Below, piece by piece: positions 49,221 through 58,351 of a stretch of DNA of 64,000 nucleotides (within the stretch, counting starts at the first letter, position 1; each line of letters opens with the position of its first letter). This DNA comes from Synechococcus sp. WH 7803. GTDB lineage: Bacteria; Cyanobacteriota; Cyanobacteriia; PCC-6307; Cyanobiaceae. A model generated the notes under the pieces. The model was not told the DNA's origin. It did not search any database and saw nothing but the letters and a program-made list of their open reading frames with translations. The stretch is from NCBI GenBank assembly GCA_000063505.1, contig CT971583.1, forward strand, positions 2,015,918-2,079,917, in the 5' to 3' direction. Made by a program: the position numbers and the translations under genes.

Positions 49221-49356
49221 TTACGTGCCGAGCCTAGTGGGCGCCGCCGGTTTGTGGGCAAGAAACCCGAGCAACACACCCGACATGAGTAGAAATGCCC
49301 AACGCTTCGCTGAACGCGCTGATTGGCGAAGATGGGTTGGTTTACGGGACTGATCT

Positions 49357-49620
49357 GTGTACGTGATTGAGCTGGCTCTGCGCATGAGCCCGATGCCCGT
49401 ATCCGTGCAGAGGAAAGAGCACGATTCGGCCGAAGCCCTTTACCAACAAGTGCGCTCGGCCCTTGAGCAGGGCCAGCCACGCCTGCTCGAACTCTGCTGC
49501 GAAAAGGTGGAAGGCAAGCGCCTCAGCGTTCTCACCAGCGATCTACTGGCTGTCCAGATTTATGAGAAAACAGCTGCAAGCGGCGGCACGAAACGCCCTG
49601 GCTTTTCGTTTGAAGCTTGA
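49357..49620 (+). CDS. UPF0367 family protein
   Basis: 87 residues, GTG start. [19 protein letters not shown] is the family signature of UPF0367, small proteins conserved in cyanobacteria and some plastids, with no known function. The stop overlaps the TTG in front of the ABC ATPase, 5 nt before that gene's ATG, so they are likely co-transcribed. Divergent from psbD. Confidence 0.88.
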   Translation: MYVIELALRMSPMPVSVQRKEHDSAEALYQQVRSALEQGQPRLLELCCEKVEGKRLSVLTSDLLAVQIYEKTAASGGTKRPGFSFEA

Positions 49621-49625
49621 TCCTG

Positions 49626-50330
49626 ATGCAGCCGGTTAATCAGGCCGACTCTGAACCAGCAGCACTTTGCTTTGACAGGGTCAGCTTCTGCTGGCCTTGC
49701 GGAACCAAGGCGCTCGATCGCTGCAGCATCGAGATCCAATCCCCCGGGCTCTGGATGCTGGTTGGCAGCAACGGAAGCGGCAAGAGCACCCTGTTTCGAA
49801 TGATCTGCGGCTTGATCAAGCCGCAGCGCGGCCACATGCACTGCACTCTGCGGCCCGCATTGGTGTTTCAGAACCCCGACCACCAACTGCTGCTACCGAG
49901 CTGCGGCAGCGAACTTCTCCTCAGCCTGCCGCCCCACCTCTCACGATCCGAGACAACCAAGAGGATTGAGGGACTGCTCGAGCAGGTCGGGCTGGCTGGG
50001 ATGGCCGGCCGGCCGATCCACACCCTGAGCGGCGGGCAGAAGCAGCGCCTCGCGATTGCAGGAGCTCTGGCCAGCGAGGCCAATCTGCTCCTCCTCGACG
50101 AGCCGACCGCCCTACTCGACGCGGCCAGCCAGGACGCCATCCTGGCGACGGTGCAACAACTCTGCCACCGCTCCAAAAATCCCTTAACTGCGCTCTGGGT
50201 CACCCATCGCCTTGGCGAACTCGATCACGCCGATGGCGCAGCGCGCATGGAAAAAGGACGCATTGGCGCTTGGGGCAGCGGGACAAGCCTGAGAAGAACA
50301 CTCGAGCCTCTTGCGAGACGGAGGGGCTGA
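49626..50330 (+). CDS. ABC transporter ATP-binding protein (CbiO/ECF-like)
   Basis: 234 residues from ATG 49626 (TTG 49617 also possible). Walker A GSNGSGKST, Q-loop FQNPDHQLLLP, signature LSGGQKQR, Walker B LLLLDEP, and H-loop VTHR. The Q-loop QNPDHQ is typical of CbiO/EcfA ATPases that energise cobalt, nickel or vitamin ECF importers. The membrane partner is not adjacent, so the substrate is unknown. Confidence 0.92.
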   Translation: MQPVNQADSEPAALCFDRVSFCWPCGTKALDRCSIEIQSPGLWMLVGSNGSGKSTLFRMICGLIKPQRGHMHCTLRPALVFQNPDHQLLLPSCGSELLLSLPPHLSRSETTKRIEGLLEQVGLAGMAGRPIHTLSGGQKQRLAIAGALASEANLLLLDEPTALLDAASQDAILATVQQLCHRSKNPLTALWVTHRLGELDHADGAARMEKGRIGAWGSGTSLRRTLEPLARRRG

Positions 50331-50353
50331 AGGGTAAGTTCTCTGGGTCACAT

Positions 50354-50425
50354 TCCTCGGTAGCTCAGCGGTAGAGCGGTCGACTGTTAATCGATTGGTC
50401 GCAGGTTCGAATCCCGCCCGGGGAG
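50354..50425 (+). tRNA. tRNA-Asn (GTT)
   Basis: 72-nt cloverleaf: acceptor TCCTCGG, D-arm AGCTCAGCGGTAGAGC, anticodon GTT in GTCGACTGTTAATCGATTGG, T-arm GGTTCGAATCC. CCA is not encoded. A terminator follows 13 nt later. Confidence 0.97.
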
Positions 50426-50438
50426 TTTTTTCACCACA

Positions 50439-50468
50439 CACCACAGCGCTTCGCTTGTGGTGTTTTTT
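50439..50468 (+). terminator. Rho-independent terminator after tRNA-Asn
   Basis: CACCACA pairs with TGTGGTG around an inner GCG/CGC stem and CTT loop (one bulged T), followed by TTTTTT. Confidence 0.9.
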
Positions 50469-50739
50469 ATTGCCAGGAGAATCCGTCGGGAACAATTTTG
50501 TTTGACCGATTGAATTTCGTTACTTCAGCCGTACCGAAACCGAAGACTTCCTGAAGAGCTGAATGACTTGATTGGCACCGGCATTGCGCCCAACACGTTC
50601 TGCCGCAATGGGTTCAGGCTGATCCACACCTCAGACACCCTTTCCAGGAATCACTGCAAGGCCGAGAGAACCTTGAGAGAATCTGTCAAGCCACGACGCG
50701 GCATCACCACGTCTTCCCTAACCACCCGCCTGCGAGTCG
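50469..50739 (+). other. Upstream region of rpaA
   Basis: About 270 nt without a convincing gene. It should contain the rpaA promoter. I see no clear operator repeat. The 72-codon ORF crossing into rpaA in another frame looks random. Confidence 0.5.
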
Positions 50740-51537
50740 ATGAAGCCCTGCATCCTGCTGATCGAAGACGACCGGGATATGCGTGAGCTGGTCAGCGGCC
50801 ATCTCGAGCACAGCGGCTTTGATGTGCAGAGCGCTGACGACGGCATCAAAGGCCAGGCCCTCGCCCTTCAGTACAACCCTGACCTGATCCTTCTCGACCT
50901 GATGCTCCCGAAAGTCGATGGTCTGACCCTGTGCCAAAGGCTCCGGCGTGATGAGCGCACATCTGCAATCCCGATCCTGATGCTCACGGCGCTTGGAGGG
51001 ACCAAGGACAAAGTGAGCGGCTTCAATTCCGGAGCCGATGATTACCTCACCAAACCGTTCGACCTCGAAGAGCTTCAGGTGCGCATCAAGGCCCTCCTGC
51101 GCCGAAGCGACCGCGCGCCTGTGGGCACCTCCGGCAATCACCACGAGATTCTCAGCTATGGGCCTCTCACCCTGGTTCCTGAGCGTTTCGAAGCCATCTG
51201 GTTCGACAAGCCGGTCCGGCTCACGCACCTGGAATTTGAGCTGTTGCATTGTCTGCTCCAGCGCCATGGCCAAACCGTGGCTCCCTCGTTGATCCTCAAG
51301 GAAGTTTGGGGATATGAGCCGGACGATGACATCGAGACCATCCGTGTTCACGTGCGTCACCTGCGCACCAAACTCGAACCCGATCCTCGGAAACCCCGTT
51401 TCATCAAAACGGTGTACGGCGCCGGTTACTGCCTGGAACTTCCCACCGGCGCTCAGTTGGAGGGGCTCGAGGATGTCCTTGCCCAGGCGCGGCAGGATCG
51501 CGAACAAAACGACCAGAACAGCCGCGCAAGCGCCTGA
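50740..51537 (+). CDS. rpaA: Response regulator RpaA (circadian output)
   Basis: 265 residues. Receiver domain (IEDD, phospho-Asp in [11 protein letters not shown], switch T in MLTALG, K in TKPFD) and an OmpR-type winged helix ([20 protein letters not shown]...[24 protein letters not shown]). These match RpaA rather than RpaB, notably the [10 protein letters not shown] and DIETIRVH stretches. RpaA is phosphorylated by SasA and drives clock-controlled and PSI/PSII-balance genes. It is convergent with holB. Confidence 0.93.
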   Translation: MKPCILLIEDDRDMRELVSGHLEHSGFDVQSADDGIKGQALALQYNPDLILLDLMLPKVDGLTLCQRLRRDERTSAIPILMLTALGGTKDKVSGFNSGADDYLTKPFDLEELQVRIKALLRRSDRAPVGTSGNHHEILSYGPLTLVPERFEAIWFDKPVRLTHLEFELLHCLLQRHGQTVAPSLILKEVWGYEPDDDIETIRVHVRHLRTKLEPDPRKPRFIKTVYGAGYCLELPTGAQLEGLEDVLAQARQDREQNDQNSRASA

Positions 51538-51538
51538 G

Positions 51539-52513
51539 TCAAGAGCTCTGAACGCTGATCAAATTGAGCAGAGTCACCTCCCAGGCCAGGCGAGGCTGCA
51601 CAAACGACAACAACTGCTGACGCAGGCGATTCAGGCGTTCAACGGGCACTCTGTCGAGCTGCTGTCGCCAGAGAACGGTTTGCCACCAGCTGATCAACCA
51701 CAACTGCTGCTCACCCTCCAGTTGCTCGCACACATCCCGCGCCAGAGCAAGCGCATCGAGGGGCGTTTGCGGGGGATGCTTCAGGCGCTCCCGCAGGCCC
51801 TCCGGAATCGTGCCCCAAACACGCACGTGTTCGATCAGTGCACCAGGAGAGCCTGACGCCAGAGCGACAAGCTCAGGCTCAGCGGCAGCAACCTCCAGAG
51901 CTTGGTGGCCAGCAGCCTCGGGTAACTGGGCCAGCACGGTTTGCATCGCAGCATCGGGCAAGCGGGTGAAACGGATCTGCTGGCATCGGGAGCGGATGGT
52001 GGTGAGCAAACGATCAGGAGCAGCCGAAAGCAAGATCAACAACCCGTGACCAGGCTCTTCAAGGGTCTTGAGCAAGGCATTGGCCGCTCCCTCAGCCATC
52101 GCCTCCGGCTGCTCAAGAACCACCAGCCCTCGCGGCGACTCCAAGGGCTGTCGAGCCAAAAAGCGGCCGAGGTCGCGAATTTGTTCCAAGCGAACCTGGG
52201 GTGGAGTGCGCCTGTTGACACCGGCGGCTTCGGCTTCAGACCGGGAGATGAGACGCCCCTGATGGCTGTAGGTGGGCTCCACCCAAAGCAGGTCAGGGTG
52301 ATTGCGCTCTTCAAGACGCCGGCGCTCTCTGGGGTCTGGGCCGCCACCCGTGAGCACCCCTTCCATGAAGCGCAGAGCGCCAAGCCGGCGACCCACCCCG
52401 TCAGGACCACTGAAGAGATAAGCCGGTGCCAAACGCTGGTGCGTTAACGCGGACTGCAACACCTGGGTGGCAAGGGGCTGACCCTGAAGATCAGCAAACA
52501 GCTCGCTGACCAT
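51539..52513 (-). CDS. holB: DNA polymerase III delta' subunit
   Basis: 324 residues, AAA+ clamp-loader fold: LAPAYLFSGPDGVGRRLGALRF (degenerate P-loop as expected for delta'), EQPEAMAEGAANALLKTLEEPG, and the sensor region TIRSRCQQIRF. The cysteine zinc module of E. coli HolB is missing. It loads the beta clamp at the replication fork. Three nt from tmk upstream on the same strand. Confidence 0.92.
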   Translation of the reverse strand: MVSELFADLQGQPLATQVLQSALTHQRLAPAYLFSGPDGVGRRLGALRFMEGVLTGGGPDPRERRRLEERNHPDLLWVEPTYSHQGRLISRSEAEAAGVNRRTPPQVRLEQIRDLGRFLARQPLESPRGLVVLEQPEAMAEGAANALLKTLEEPGHGLLILLSAAPDRLLTTIRSRCQQIRFTRLPDAAMQTVLAQLPEAAGHQALEVAAAEPELVALASGSPGALIEHVRVWGTIPEGLRERLKHPPQTPLDALALARDVCEQLEGEQQLWLISWWQTVLWRQQLDRVPVERLNRLRQQLLSFVQPRLAWEVTLLNLISVQSS

Positions 52514-52516
52514 CGG

Positions 52517-53158
52517 TTATCGCCTCCTGAGGGCAGCATGTCCTTCCAGAGCAAGACGAATGGCCTGATGCACCTCCTTAGGACTCAAAGCCGCAGGGAT
52601 GCCAACCCAGCCCCGTTCTGCAGCCAGTTGCCTGAATCCATCGGCCACCCTGGCGAGGAAAGCCTGTCCCTCCGCCTCAATTCGGTCTTCAGTCCGCTCC
52701 TCCCGTCGGGCCATGCTCGCTTCAAGGGACAGATCGAGCCAAAGCGTGACATCTGGCACGAGTCCAGCCGTGGCAATCCGCTCCAAGTCGAGGATCAGGG
52801 CCCGATCCAAACCCCGCCCATCGCCTTGATAAGCCAGGGTTGAACCACTGAAGCGGTCGCTGAGCACCCAGTCGCCGCACGCAAGGGCGGGAAGGATTCG
52901 CCGTTGCACGTGCTGGGCCCGGTCGGCGGCATACATCAGCAGCTCGGCTTCCGGGCAAGGCGCCGCTTCATCAGGGGGATGAAGCAGCAGTTCACGCAGC
53001 GCGCGCCCCAGAGGGGTCCCGCCCGGTTCACGGGTGAGGTGCAACGTTGCCCCCTCAGGCATCAGGCCGCTATCCGGAAGCCATTCAGCGAGCTGTCGCA
53101 GCTGCGTGGTCTTGCCGCAACCATCGATCCCCTCCAGCACCAGAAAACGCCCTTTCAT
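52517..53158 (-). CDS. tmk: Thymidylate kinase
   Basis: 213 residues. P-loop EGIDGCGKTTQLRQLAEWL, TREPGGT, the DRFSGSTLAYQG loop, and a LID region (EASMARREERTEDR). Phosphorylates dTMP to dTDP. In an operon-like run between the Cu-ATPase and holB, with 2-3 nt gaps. Confidence 0.96.
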   Translation of the reverse strand: MKGRFLVLEGIDGCGKTTQLRQLAEWLPDSGLMPEGATLHLTREPGGTPLGRALRELLLHPPDEAAPCPEAELLMYAADRAQHVQRRILPALACGDWVLSDRFSGSTLAYQGDGRGLDRALILDLERIATAGLVPDVTLWLDLSLEASMARREERTEDRIEAEGQAFLARVADGFRQLAAERGWVGIPAALSPKEVHQAIRLALEGHAALRRR

Positions 53159-53160
53159 CG

Positions 53161-55527
53161 TTAAGGAAGCCTCAGGCTGAGAGCATTCACCACAACCGAG
53201 ACCGAACTCAAGGCCATCAACAATGCAGCCAGGGGAGGTGAGAGAAGAATGCCGAAACCGGGCAGGAGAACCCCTGCGGCAACGGGCAGAGCGATGAGGT
53301 TGTATCCAAACGCCCAGATGAGGTTCTGACGGATCTTGCGCATCGTGCGTCGTGCCAGGCCGAGGGCTTCTGGCAAAGCCTCCAAGCGATCACCCATCAA
53401 CACCAGATCGGCCGTGTCTTGAGCGATCTGGGTGCCTGTCCCCACAGCGATCCCCAAATCAGCGGCCGCCAGTGCCGGCGCATCATTGATCCCGTCGCCC
53501 ACCATCGCCACGGGTTGCGACTGACGCCAACACTCCAGCCGTTCCAGCTTCTGATCGGGAAGCAGCTGCCAGGCCATCTCATCCGTCTGGATCCCTAGCG
53601 TCTGCCCCACCCGTTCCACGGCCTGGCGACGGTCACCGCTGAGCATGCCGAGGGATAACCCCTGGGAGCGCAGGCGCTGCAAAGCCGTCACGGCATCGGG
53701 ACGCAGACGATCATCGATGGCCACCAGGCCGATCGGCCGATGGCCCAGGCTCACAGCCACCAGGGACTGTCCACCGGTCTGGGCGGCTTCAACCGCGTCC
53801 CGCTGGTGAGCGGGCCATTCGACGCCTTGGCTCCGCAACCACTCCAGGGATCCGACCCGCAGCGGATCCGGAGCGTCCGCGAGTGTTCCCTCCATCCCTG
53901 CTCCCGGAACCGTTCGACTGTCTTGAACCGGAAGCAGAGGAAGGTTGAGACGCTGTGCCTCCTGGAGGAGAGCATGGGCCAGGGGATGGCGACTGGTTTG
54001 CTCGAGGCTGGCCGCCAGCTGAATCGTGCGCGATGGATCATCACTCATGAGCACCGCTTCCACCAACGGCCTCCCCAGCGTGAGGGTGCCCGTTTTGTCG
54101 AACACCACCCGCTCGATCTCAGCAGAACGCTCGATCACATCACCACCACGGAAGAGCCAGCCCTGGCGGGCTGCCAACCCCGACGACACGGTGATCACCG
54201 TGGGGGTCGCCAAACCAAGCGCACAGGGGCAAGCCACCACGAGCACCGCGATCGCCAACTGCAGACCCAGCCCGAATGGCGTCTGGGCAGCGGCACCAAG
54301 GGACTGATGAACGCCATGCCCATGGCCATGGTCCATCAGCACCACAGGAACCTCCAGAACCTGCGGCCACAGGCTGCTGCCGATCAGCCACCAGAACAAA
54401 AAGGTGAACAGCGCCAGCGAGACCACGCCGTAGCAGAAGCGTCCGGCCACCCGATCGGCGAGCCCTTGGATCGGCGCTCGCCGCGCCTGAGCCTGTTCCA
54501 CCAAGGAAATGATGCGGGCCAGGGCCGTTTCACGACCCACCCGGCGCACCTCCATCACCAGGGTGGCCTCGAGATTGAGACAACCGGAACTGAGCTCCGT
54601 TCCTGGGCCGGCATCCACGGGCAACGGCTCTCCCGTGAGGCTGGAGAGATCCACCGCCGAATACCCCTCCTCGATCACACCATCCACCGGGATGCGATCG
54701 CCGGCGAGCAGCTCAATGCGTTCACCAGGCCGCAGCATCTCCACCGGTACGTCGCGCACGCTGCCATCGGCCATCACAAGCCGTGCCGATGACGGTTGCA
54801 GTGCTGCCAGTTCCTTGAGGGCACGACCGGTGCGCCGACGGGCCCGTTCCTCAAGAAAACGCCCGAGGAGCACAAAGCCCAGAAGCATCACAGGCTCATT
54901 GAAAAAACAGGGCCAGCCCACCGCAGGCCACACCAGGGCCACCACGCTGGCGATGTAAGCGCTGCCCACACCCAGGCTGACCAACGTGTCCATGCTGGGG
55001 ACGCCACTGATGGCCGCGGCCCATCCACTGCGCAGGATGGATCGTCCCGGTCCGAACAGAGCGACGGTGGCCAGTCCCGCATGGAACGGCAGCGTGCCGA
55101 TCAAAGGCAACGAGAGCGTTCCCGCCTCAGCCAGATGGCCGAGCACAGAGAGAAGCAGGAGCACCAGGGCCACCATCAGCTGACGCCACTGGTTCCACCA
55201 ACCCCAGGCCCGGTCGGGCTCCGCGTTGGCGCTCAACACACCACTCTGGCGCGGCTGGGCTGAAAACCCCCTGCTGCGCAAGGCCTCGAGAGCCCCCTCC
55301 AGCGCCTGCTGGGGATCCAGAGCCGCGGGATCCAGGCGCAGCCAAGCACTGCGCGTCACCAGGTTGACGCTGGCTTCCTGCACTCCAGGCTGATCCTGAA
55401 GGGTACGTTCAACGGCGCGCACACACCCGCCGCACTTCATTCCCTCCACATCCAGCAGCACCACCTCGGCGCTTGATGAGGGGGGGCTCTCAGTTGATGA
55501 CGATGGGGACACGGCGACGGATTCCAT
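53161..55527 (-). CDS. Copper-translocating P1B-type ATPase
   Basis: 788 residues from ATG 55527. N-terminal heavy-metal-associated domain with GMKCGGC, eight TM helices, the P1B-1 motif CPCALGLATP in TM6, phosphorylated Asp in DKTGTLTLG, SRHPLAHAL (HP motif), and GDGINDAPAL. It is a cyanobacterial CtaA/PacS-type Cu(I) pump feeding plastocyanin/cytochrome oxidase or detoxifying copper; which one cannot be told. A His-rich loop (DHGHGHGVHQ) between TM segments may bind metal. Confidence 0.94.
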   Translation of the reverse strand: MESVAVSPSSSTESPPSSSAEVVLLDVEGMKCGGCVRAVERTLQDQPGVQEASVNLVTRSAWLRLDPAALDPQQALEGALEALRSRGFSAQPRQSGVLSANAEPDRAWGWWNQWRQLMVALVLLLLSVLGHLAEAGTLSLPLIGTLPFHAGLATVALFGPGRSILRSGWAAAISGVPSMDTLVSLGVGSAYIASVVALVWPAVGWPCFFNEPVMLLGFVLLGRFLEERARRRTGRALKELAALQPSSARLVMADGSVRDVPVEMLRPGERIELLAGDRIPVDGVIEEGYSAVDLSSLTGEPLPVDAGPGTELSSGCLNLEATLVMEVRRVGRETALARIISLVEQAQARRAPIQGLADRVAGRFCYGVVSLALFTFLFWWLIGSSLWPQVLEVPVVLMDHGHGHGVHQSLGAAAQTPFGLGLQLAIAVLVVACPCALGLATPTVITVSSGLAARQGWLFRGGDVIERSAEIERVVFDKTGTLTLGRPLVEAVLMSDDPSRTIQLAASLEQTSRHPLAHALLQEAQRLNLPLLPVQDSRTVPGAGMEGTLADAPDPLRVGSLEWLRSQGVEWPAHQRDAVEAAQTGGQSLVAVSLGHRPIGLVAIDDRLRPDAVTALQRLRSQGLSLGMLSGDRRQAVERVGQTLGIQTDEMAWQLLPDQKLERLECWRQSQPVAMVGDGINDAPALAAADLGIAVGTGTQIAQDTADLVLMGDRLEALPEALGLARRTMRKIRQNLIWAFGYNLIALPVAAGVLLPGFGILLSPPLAALLMALSSVSVVVNALSLRLP

Positions 55528-55585
55528 CAACTCACGCTAGGCATCACCCGTTGGGTTCAGGATGGATTGATCCGTTCTGCTCTTC

Positions 55586-56107
55586 GTGCCCCGCAGCAAC
55601 CGCAACGACAACTTCATCGACAAGAGCTTCACGGTGATGGCTGACCTGATCGTGAAACTGTTGCCGATCAACGCCAGAGCAAAGGAGGCCTACGTGTATT
55701 ACCGCGATGGGCTCTCCGCTCAGAACGACGGCGACTATGCGGAGGCTCTGGAGAATTACGAGGAAAGCCTCAAGCTCGAGGAGAACCCCATCGACCGGGG
55801 CGAAACCCTCAAGAACATGGCCATCATTTACATGAGTAATGGTGAAGAAGACCGGGCTCTGGCGACGTATCAAAAGGCCCTGGATGAAAACCCGAAACAG
55901 CCGTCGTGTTTGAAGAACATGGGGTTGATCTTCGAGAAACGCGGACGCACCGCCGAAGAAGAGGGTCGCCGTGACGATGCCGACGGATGGTTTGATCAAG
56001 CCGCCGAAGTGTGGACGCAAGCCGTGCGCCTGAACCCCGGCGGCTATCTCGACATCGAAAACTGGCTGAAGTCCACTGGCCGCAGCAATGTGGACGTTTA
56101 CTTCTGA
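55586..56107 (+). CDS. ycf3: Photosystem I assembly protein Ycf3
   Basis: 173 residues, GTG start. Three TPR repeats ([62 protein letters not shown]; and the [19 protein letters not shown] unit) and the N-terminal [14 protein letters not shown]. Thylakoid chaperone for assembly of PsaA/PsaB. Divergent from the Cu-ATPase, convergent with radA (12 nt between stops). Confidence 0.97.
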   Translation: MPRSNRNDNFIDKSFTVMADLIVKLLPINARAKEAYVYYRDGLSAQNDGDYAEALENYEESLKLEENPIDRGETLKNMAIIYMSNGEEDRALATYQKALDENPKQPSCLKNMGLIFEKRGRTAEEEGRRDDADGWFDQAAEVWTQAVRLNPGGYLDIENWLKSTGRSNVDVYF

Positions 56108-56119
56108 TCGCCACCCTGC

Positions 56120-57514
56120 TCAATCGTCATCGCCGGGATTCACTCCCAAACCAAGAACGAGAGCTTCAGTGATCGATCCCGCTTCGAGCAGAGCGAGATC
56201 GAGACGTGCTGCCAAAGGGCCCAGGCCGCTGCCCCTCGGGACCACAGCACGGGTGAAGCCGAGACGCACCGCTTCCTGCAGGCGCAGTTCCAGCTGTCCC
56301 ACCGGCCGCAGCTGACCACCCAGGCCCAATTCCCCAAGCAACACCGTTCCCGCAGGGAGGGTGAGATCGCGATAGCTGGCCACCACAGCCGCGGCCACGC
56401 CGAGATCAGCCGCGGGCTCCTCCACATCCAGTCCACCCGCCACGGCCAGATAGCAGTCGAAGCGCGACAAGGGCAAGCCCATGTGTTTTTCGAGCACAGC
56501 GAGGATCTGATGCAGACGGTTCACAGCGATGCCTGTGGCCGTGCGGCGAGGACTGGCGTAACTGGTGGTGCTCACAAGAGCCTGCAAATCCACCACCAGC
56601 GGACGGGTCCCCTCGCAAGCCACGATCGTGGCCACACCGCTAGCTCGTTCGCCGCTGAGAAACAGTTCGCTCGGATTACCCACCTCGGCCAGACCCTGCC
56701 CCCGCATCTCAAACACACCCAGTTCATGGGTGGCGCCGAAGCGGTTCTTCACCGCCCGGAGCAAACGATGGCTGGCAAAACGATCACCTTCGAAGGTGAG
56801 CACAGCATCCACGAGATGTTCCAGAACCTTCGGGCCAGCCAGGACCCCTTCCTTGGTCACGTGGCCCACCAGCAGCAGGGCGGTGTTCTGACGCTTGGCC
56901 ACACGCTGAAGCGCGGCCGCACACTCCCGCACTTGGGCCACGGAGCCAGGAGCACTGGAGAGATCGCCGTCGTGGAGTGCCTGAATGCTGTCGATGATTG
57001 CCACATCCGGCTGCAAGGCTTCAAGCTCCTCCAGGACCAAATCCAGATCGGTTTCCGCCAAAAGCTGCAGATCACTGGGATCTGCGGTGAGCCGCTGCCA
57101 GCGCAACTTCACCTGCTGGGCCGACTCCTCTGCAGACACATAGAGCACGGACCGATCGCTGGCGATGGCCGACGCACTTTGCAGCAGCAGGGTGCTCTTG
57201 CCAATCCCAGGATCACCACCCACCAGAACCAGTGAACCGGGAACCAGCCCACCACCGAGGACGCGATCCAGTTCCCCATACCCACTGGACAGCCGCTGCA
57301 GCGGCTGATCGCCAAGGGCGGCCATTGACATGGACCGGCGTGCCTGAGGTCCGGCACCTGGATCAGCGCCAGCGCGGCGGCGCCGGGAATCCTGCTTCGG
57401 GGCGGATTGCTCCACGAGAGAATTCCAGCTACCGCAGCTGTTGCAGCGACCAAAAAACTGCCGCGTCTGCGCTCCGCAGCTCTGGCAGACGTAAGAAGTG
57501 GACGGACGGGGCAC
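56120..57514 (-). CDS. radA: DNA repair protein RadA
   Basis: 464 residues, GTG start. N-terminal C4 zinc finger (CQSCGAQ...CNSCGSW), RecA-like core with Walker A GDPGIGKSTLL, the RadA-specific KNRFG motif (VKNRFGATHELG), and a C-terminal Lon-like domain. Branch-migration helicase in recombinational repair. Divergent from rpaB across 90 nt with a perfect 21-bp dyad. Confidence 0.95.
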   Translation of the reverse strand: MPRPSTSYVCQSCGAQTRQFFGRCNSCGSWNSLVEQSAPKQDSRRRRAGADPGAGPQARRSMSMAALGDQPLQRLSSGYGELDRVLGGGLVPGSLVLVGGDPGIGKSTLLLQSASAIASDRSVLYVSAEESAQQVKLRWQRLTADPSDLQLLAETDLDLVLEELEALQPDVAIIDSIQALHDGDLSSAPGSVAQVRECAAALQRVAKRQNTALLLVGHVTKEGVLAGPKVLEHLVDAVLTFEGDRFASHRLLRAVKNRFGATHELGVFEMRGQGLAEVGNPSELFLSGERASGVATIVACEGTRPLVVDLQALVSTTSYASPRRTATGIAVNRLHQILAVLEKHMGLPLSRFDCYLAVAGGLDVEEPAADLGVAAAVVASYRDLTLPAGTVLLGELGLGGQLRPVGQLELRLQEAVRLGFTRAVVPRGSGLGPLAARLDLALLEAGSITEALVLGLGVNPGDDD

Positions 57515-57544
57515 GTCGAATAGTGAAGAAAGTTGGCGTTGCGT

Positions 57545-57565
57545 GAACAGAACGGCGTTCTGTTC
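57545..57565. promoter_or_regulatory. Perfect 21-bp dyad between radA and rpaB
   Basis: GAACAGAACG, one central G, CGTTCTGTTC: 10-bp arms without mismatch, 30 nt from the radA start and 39 nt from the rpaB start. It contains GAAC-N3-GTTC, which recalls but does not equal the Gram-positive SOS box (GAAC-N4-GTTC). Confidence 0.6.
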
Positions 57566-57604
57566 GCCTATTTGTGTCCCATAACTTGAAGCATTGCCGG
57601 CGAC

Positions 57605-58351
57605 ATGACGGCCTCAGCCCCTACCAAGGAAACCATTCTCGTAGTGGACGACGAGGCCAGTATCCGCAGGATCCTGGAAACCCGCCTCTCGATGATCGGC
57701 TACAACGTCGTCACCGCTTGCGATGGCACGGAGGCCCTGGAGTGTTTCCAGGAGTGCGAGCCGGATTTGGTCGTGCTCGACGTGATGATGCCGAAGCTTG
57801 ATGGCTACGGGGTCTGTCAGGAGCTGCGCAAGGAATCGGATGTGCCGATCGTGATGCTCACTGCGTTGGGTGACGTGGCTGACCGCATCACCGGGCTGGA
57901 GCTGGGAGCCGACGATTACGTGATCAAGCCCTTCAGCCCCAAAGAATTGGAGGCCCGAATCCGCTGCGTGTTGCGCAGGGTGGAGAAAGAACACGCTGCC
58001 GGTATCCCCAACACCGGCTTGATCAAGGTGTCGGATCTCAAGATCGACACCAACAAACGCCAAGTGTTCCGGGCCGATGAACGCATCCGCCTCACAGGAA
58101 TGGAATTCAGCTTGCTTGAACTGTTGGTGAGCCGCTCAGGCGAACCCTTCAGCCGTGGTGAGATTCTGAAGGAGGTCTGGGGGTACACCCCAGAACGACA
58201 CGTGGATACCCGCGTGGTGGATGTTCATATTTCCCGTCTTCGTTCCAAACTGGAAGACGACCCGGCCAATCCCGAGCTGATCCTCACAGCCCGAGGAACC
58301 GGTTACCTGTTCCAGCGCATCGTCGATTCCGTTGCCTCCGAAGGACCCTGA
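57605..58351 (+). CDS. rpaB: Response regulator RpaB (Ycf27)
   Basis: 248 residues. Receiver domain (VVDDEASIRRILETRLSMIGY, phospho-Asp in VLDVMMPKLDGYGVC, MLTALG, KPFSPKELEARI) and OmpR-type DNA-binding domain (LTGMEFSLLELLVSRSGEPFSR...VDTRVVDVHISRLRSKLE). The pattern is RpaB/Ycf27, the essential partner of NblS (Hik33) that binds HLR1 sites at high-light genes. The stop overlaps the plsX start. Confidence 0.95.
   Translation: MTASAPTKETILVVDDEASIRRILETRLSMIGYNVVTACDGTEALECFQECEPDLVVLDVMMPKLDGYGVCQELRKESDVPIVMLTALGDVADRITGLELGADDYVIKPFSPKELEARIRCVLRRVEKEHAAGIPNTGLIKVSDLKIDTNKRQVFRADERIRLTGMEFSLLELLVSRSGEPFSRGEILKEVWGYTPERHVDTRVVDVHISRLRSKLEDDPANPELILTARGTGYLFQRIVDSVASEGP

Noticed and set aside
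57545-57565. LexA/SOS box reading of the radA-rpaB dyad
   Set aside because: It has GAAC-N3-GTTC, not the N4 spacing of Gram-positive boxes, and lacks the AGTAC-N4-GTACT type pattern of cyanobacterial LexA; kept only as an unassigned dyad.
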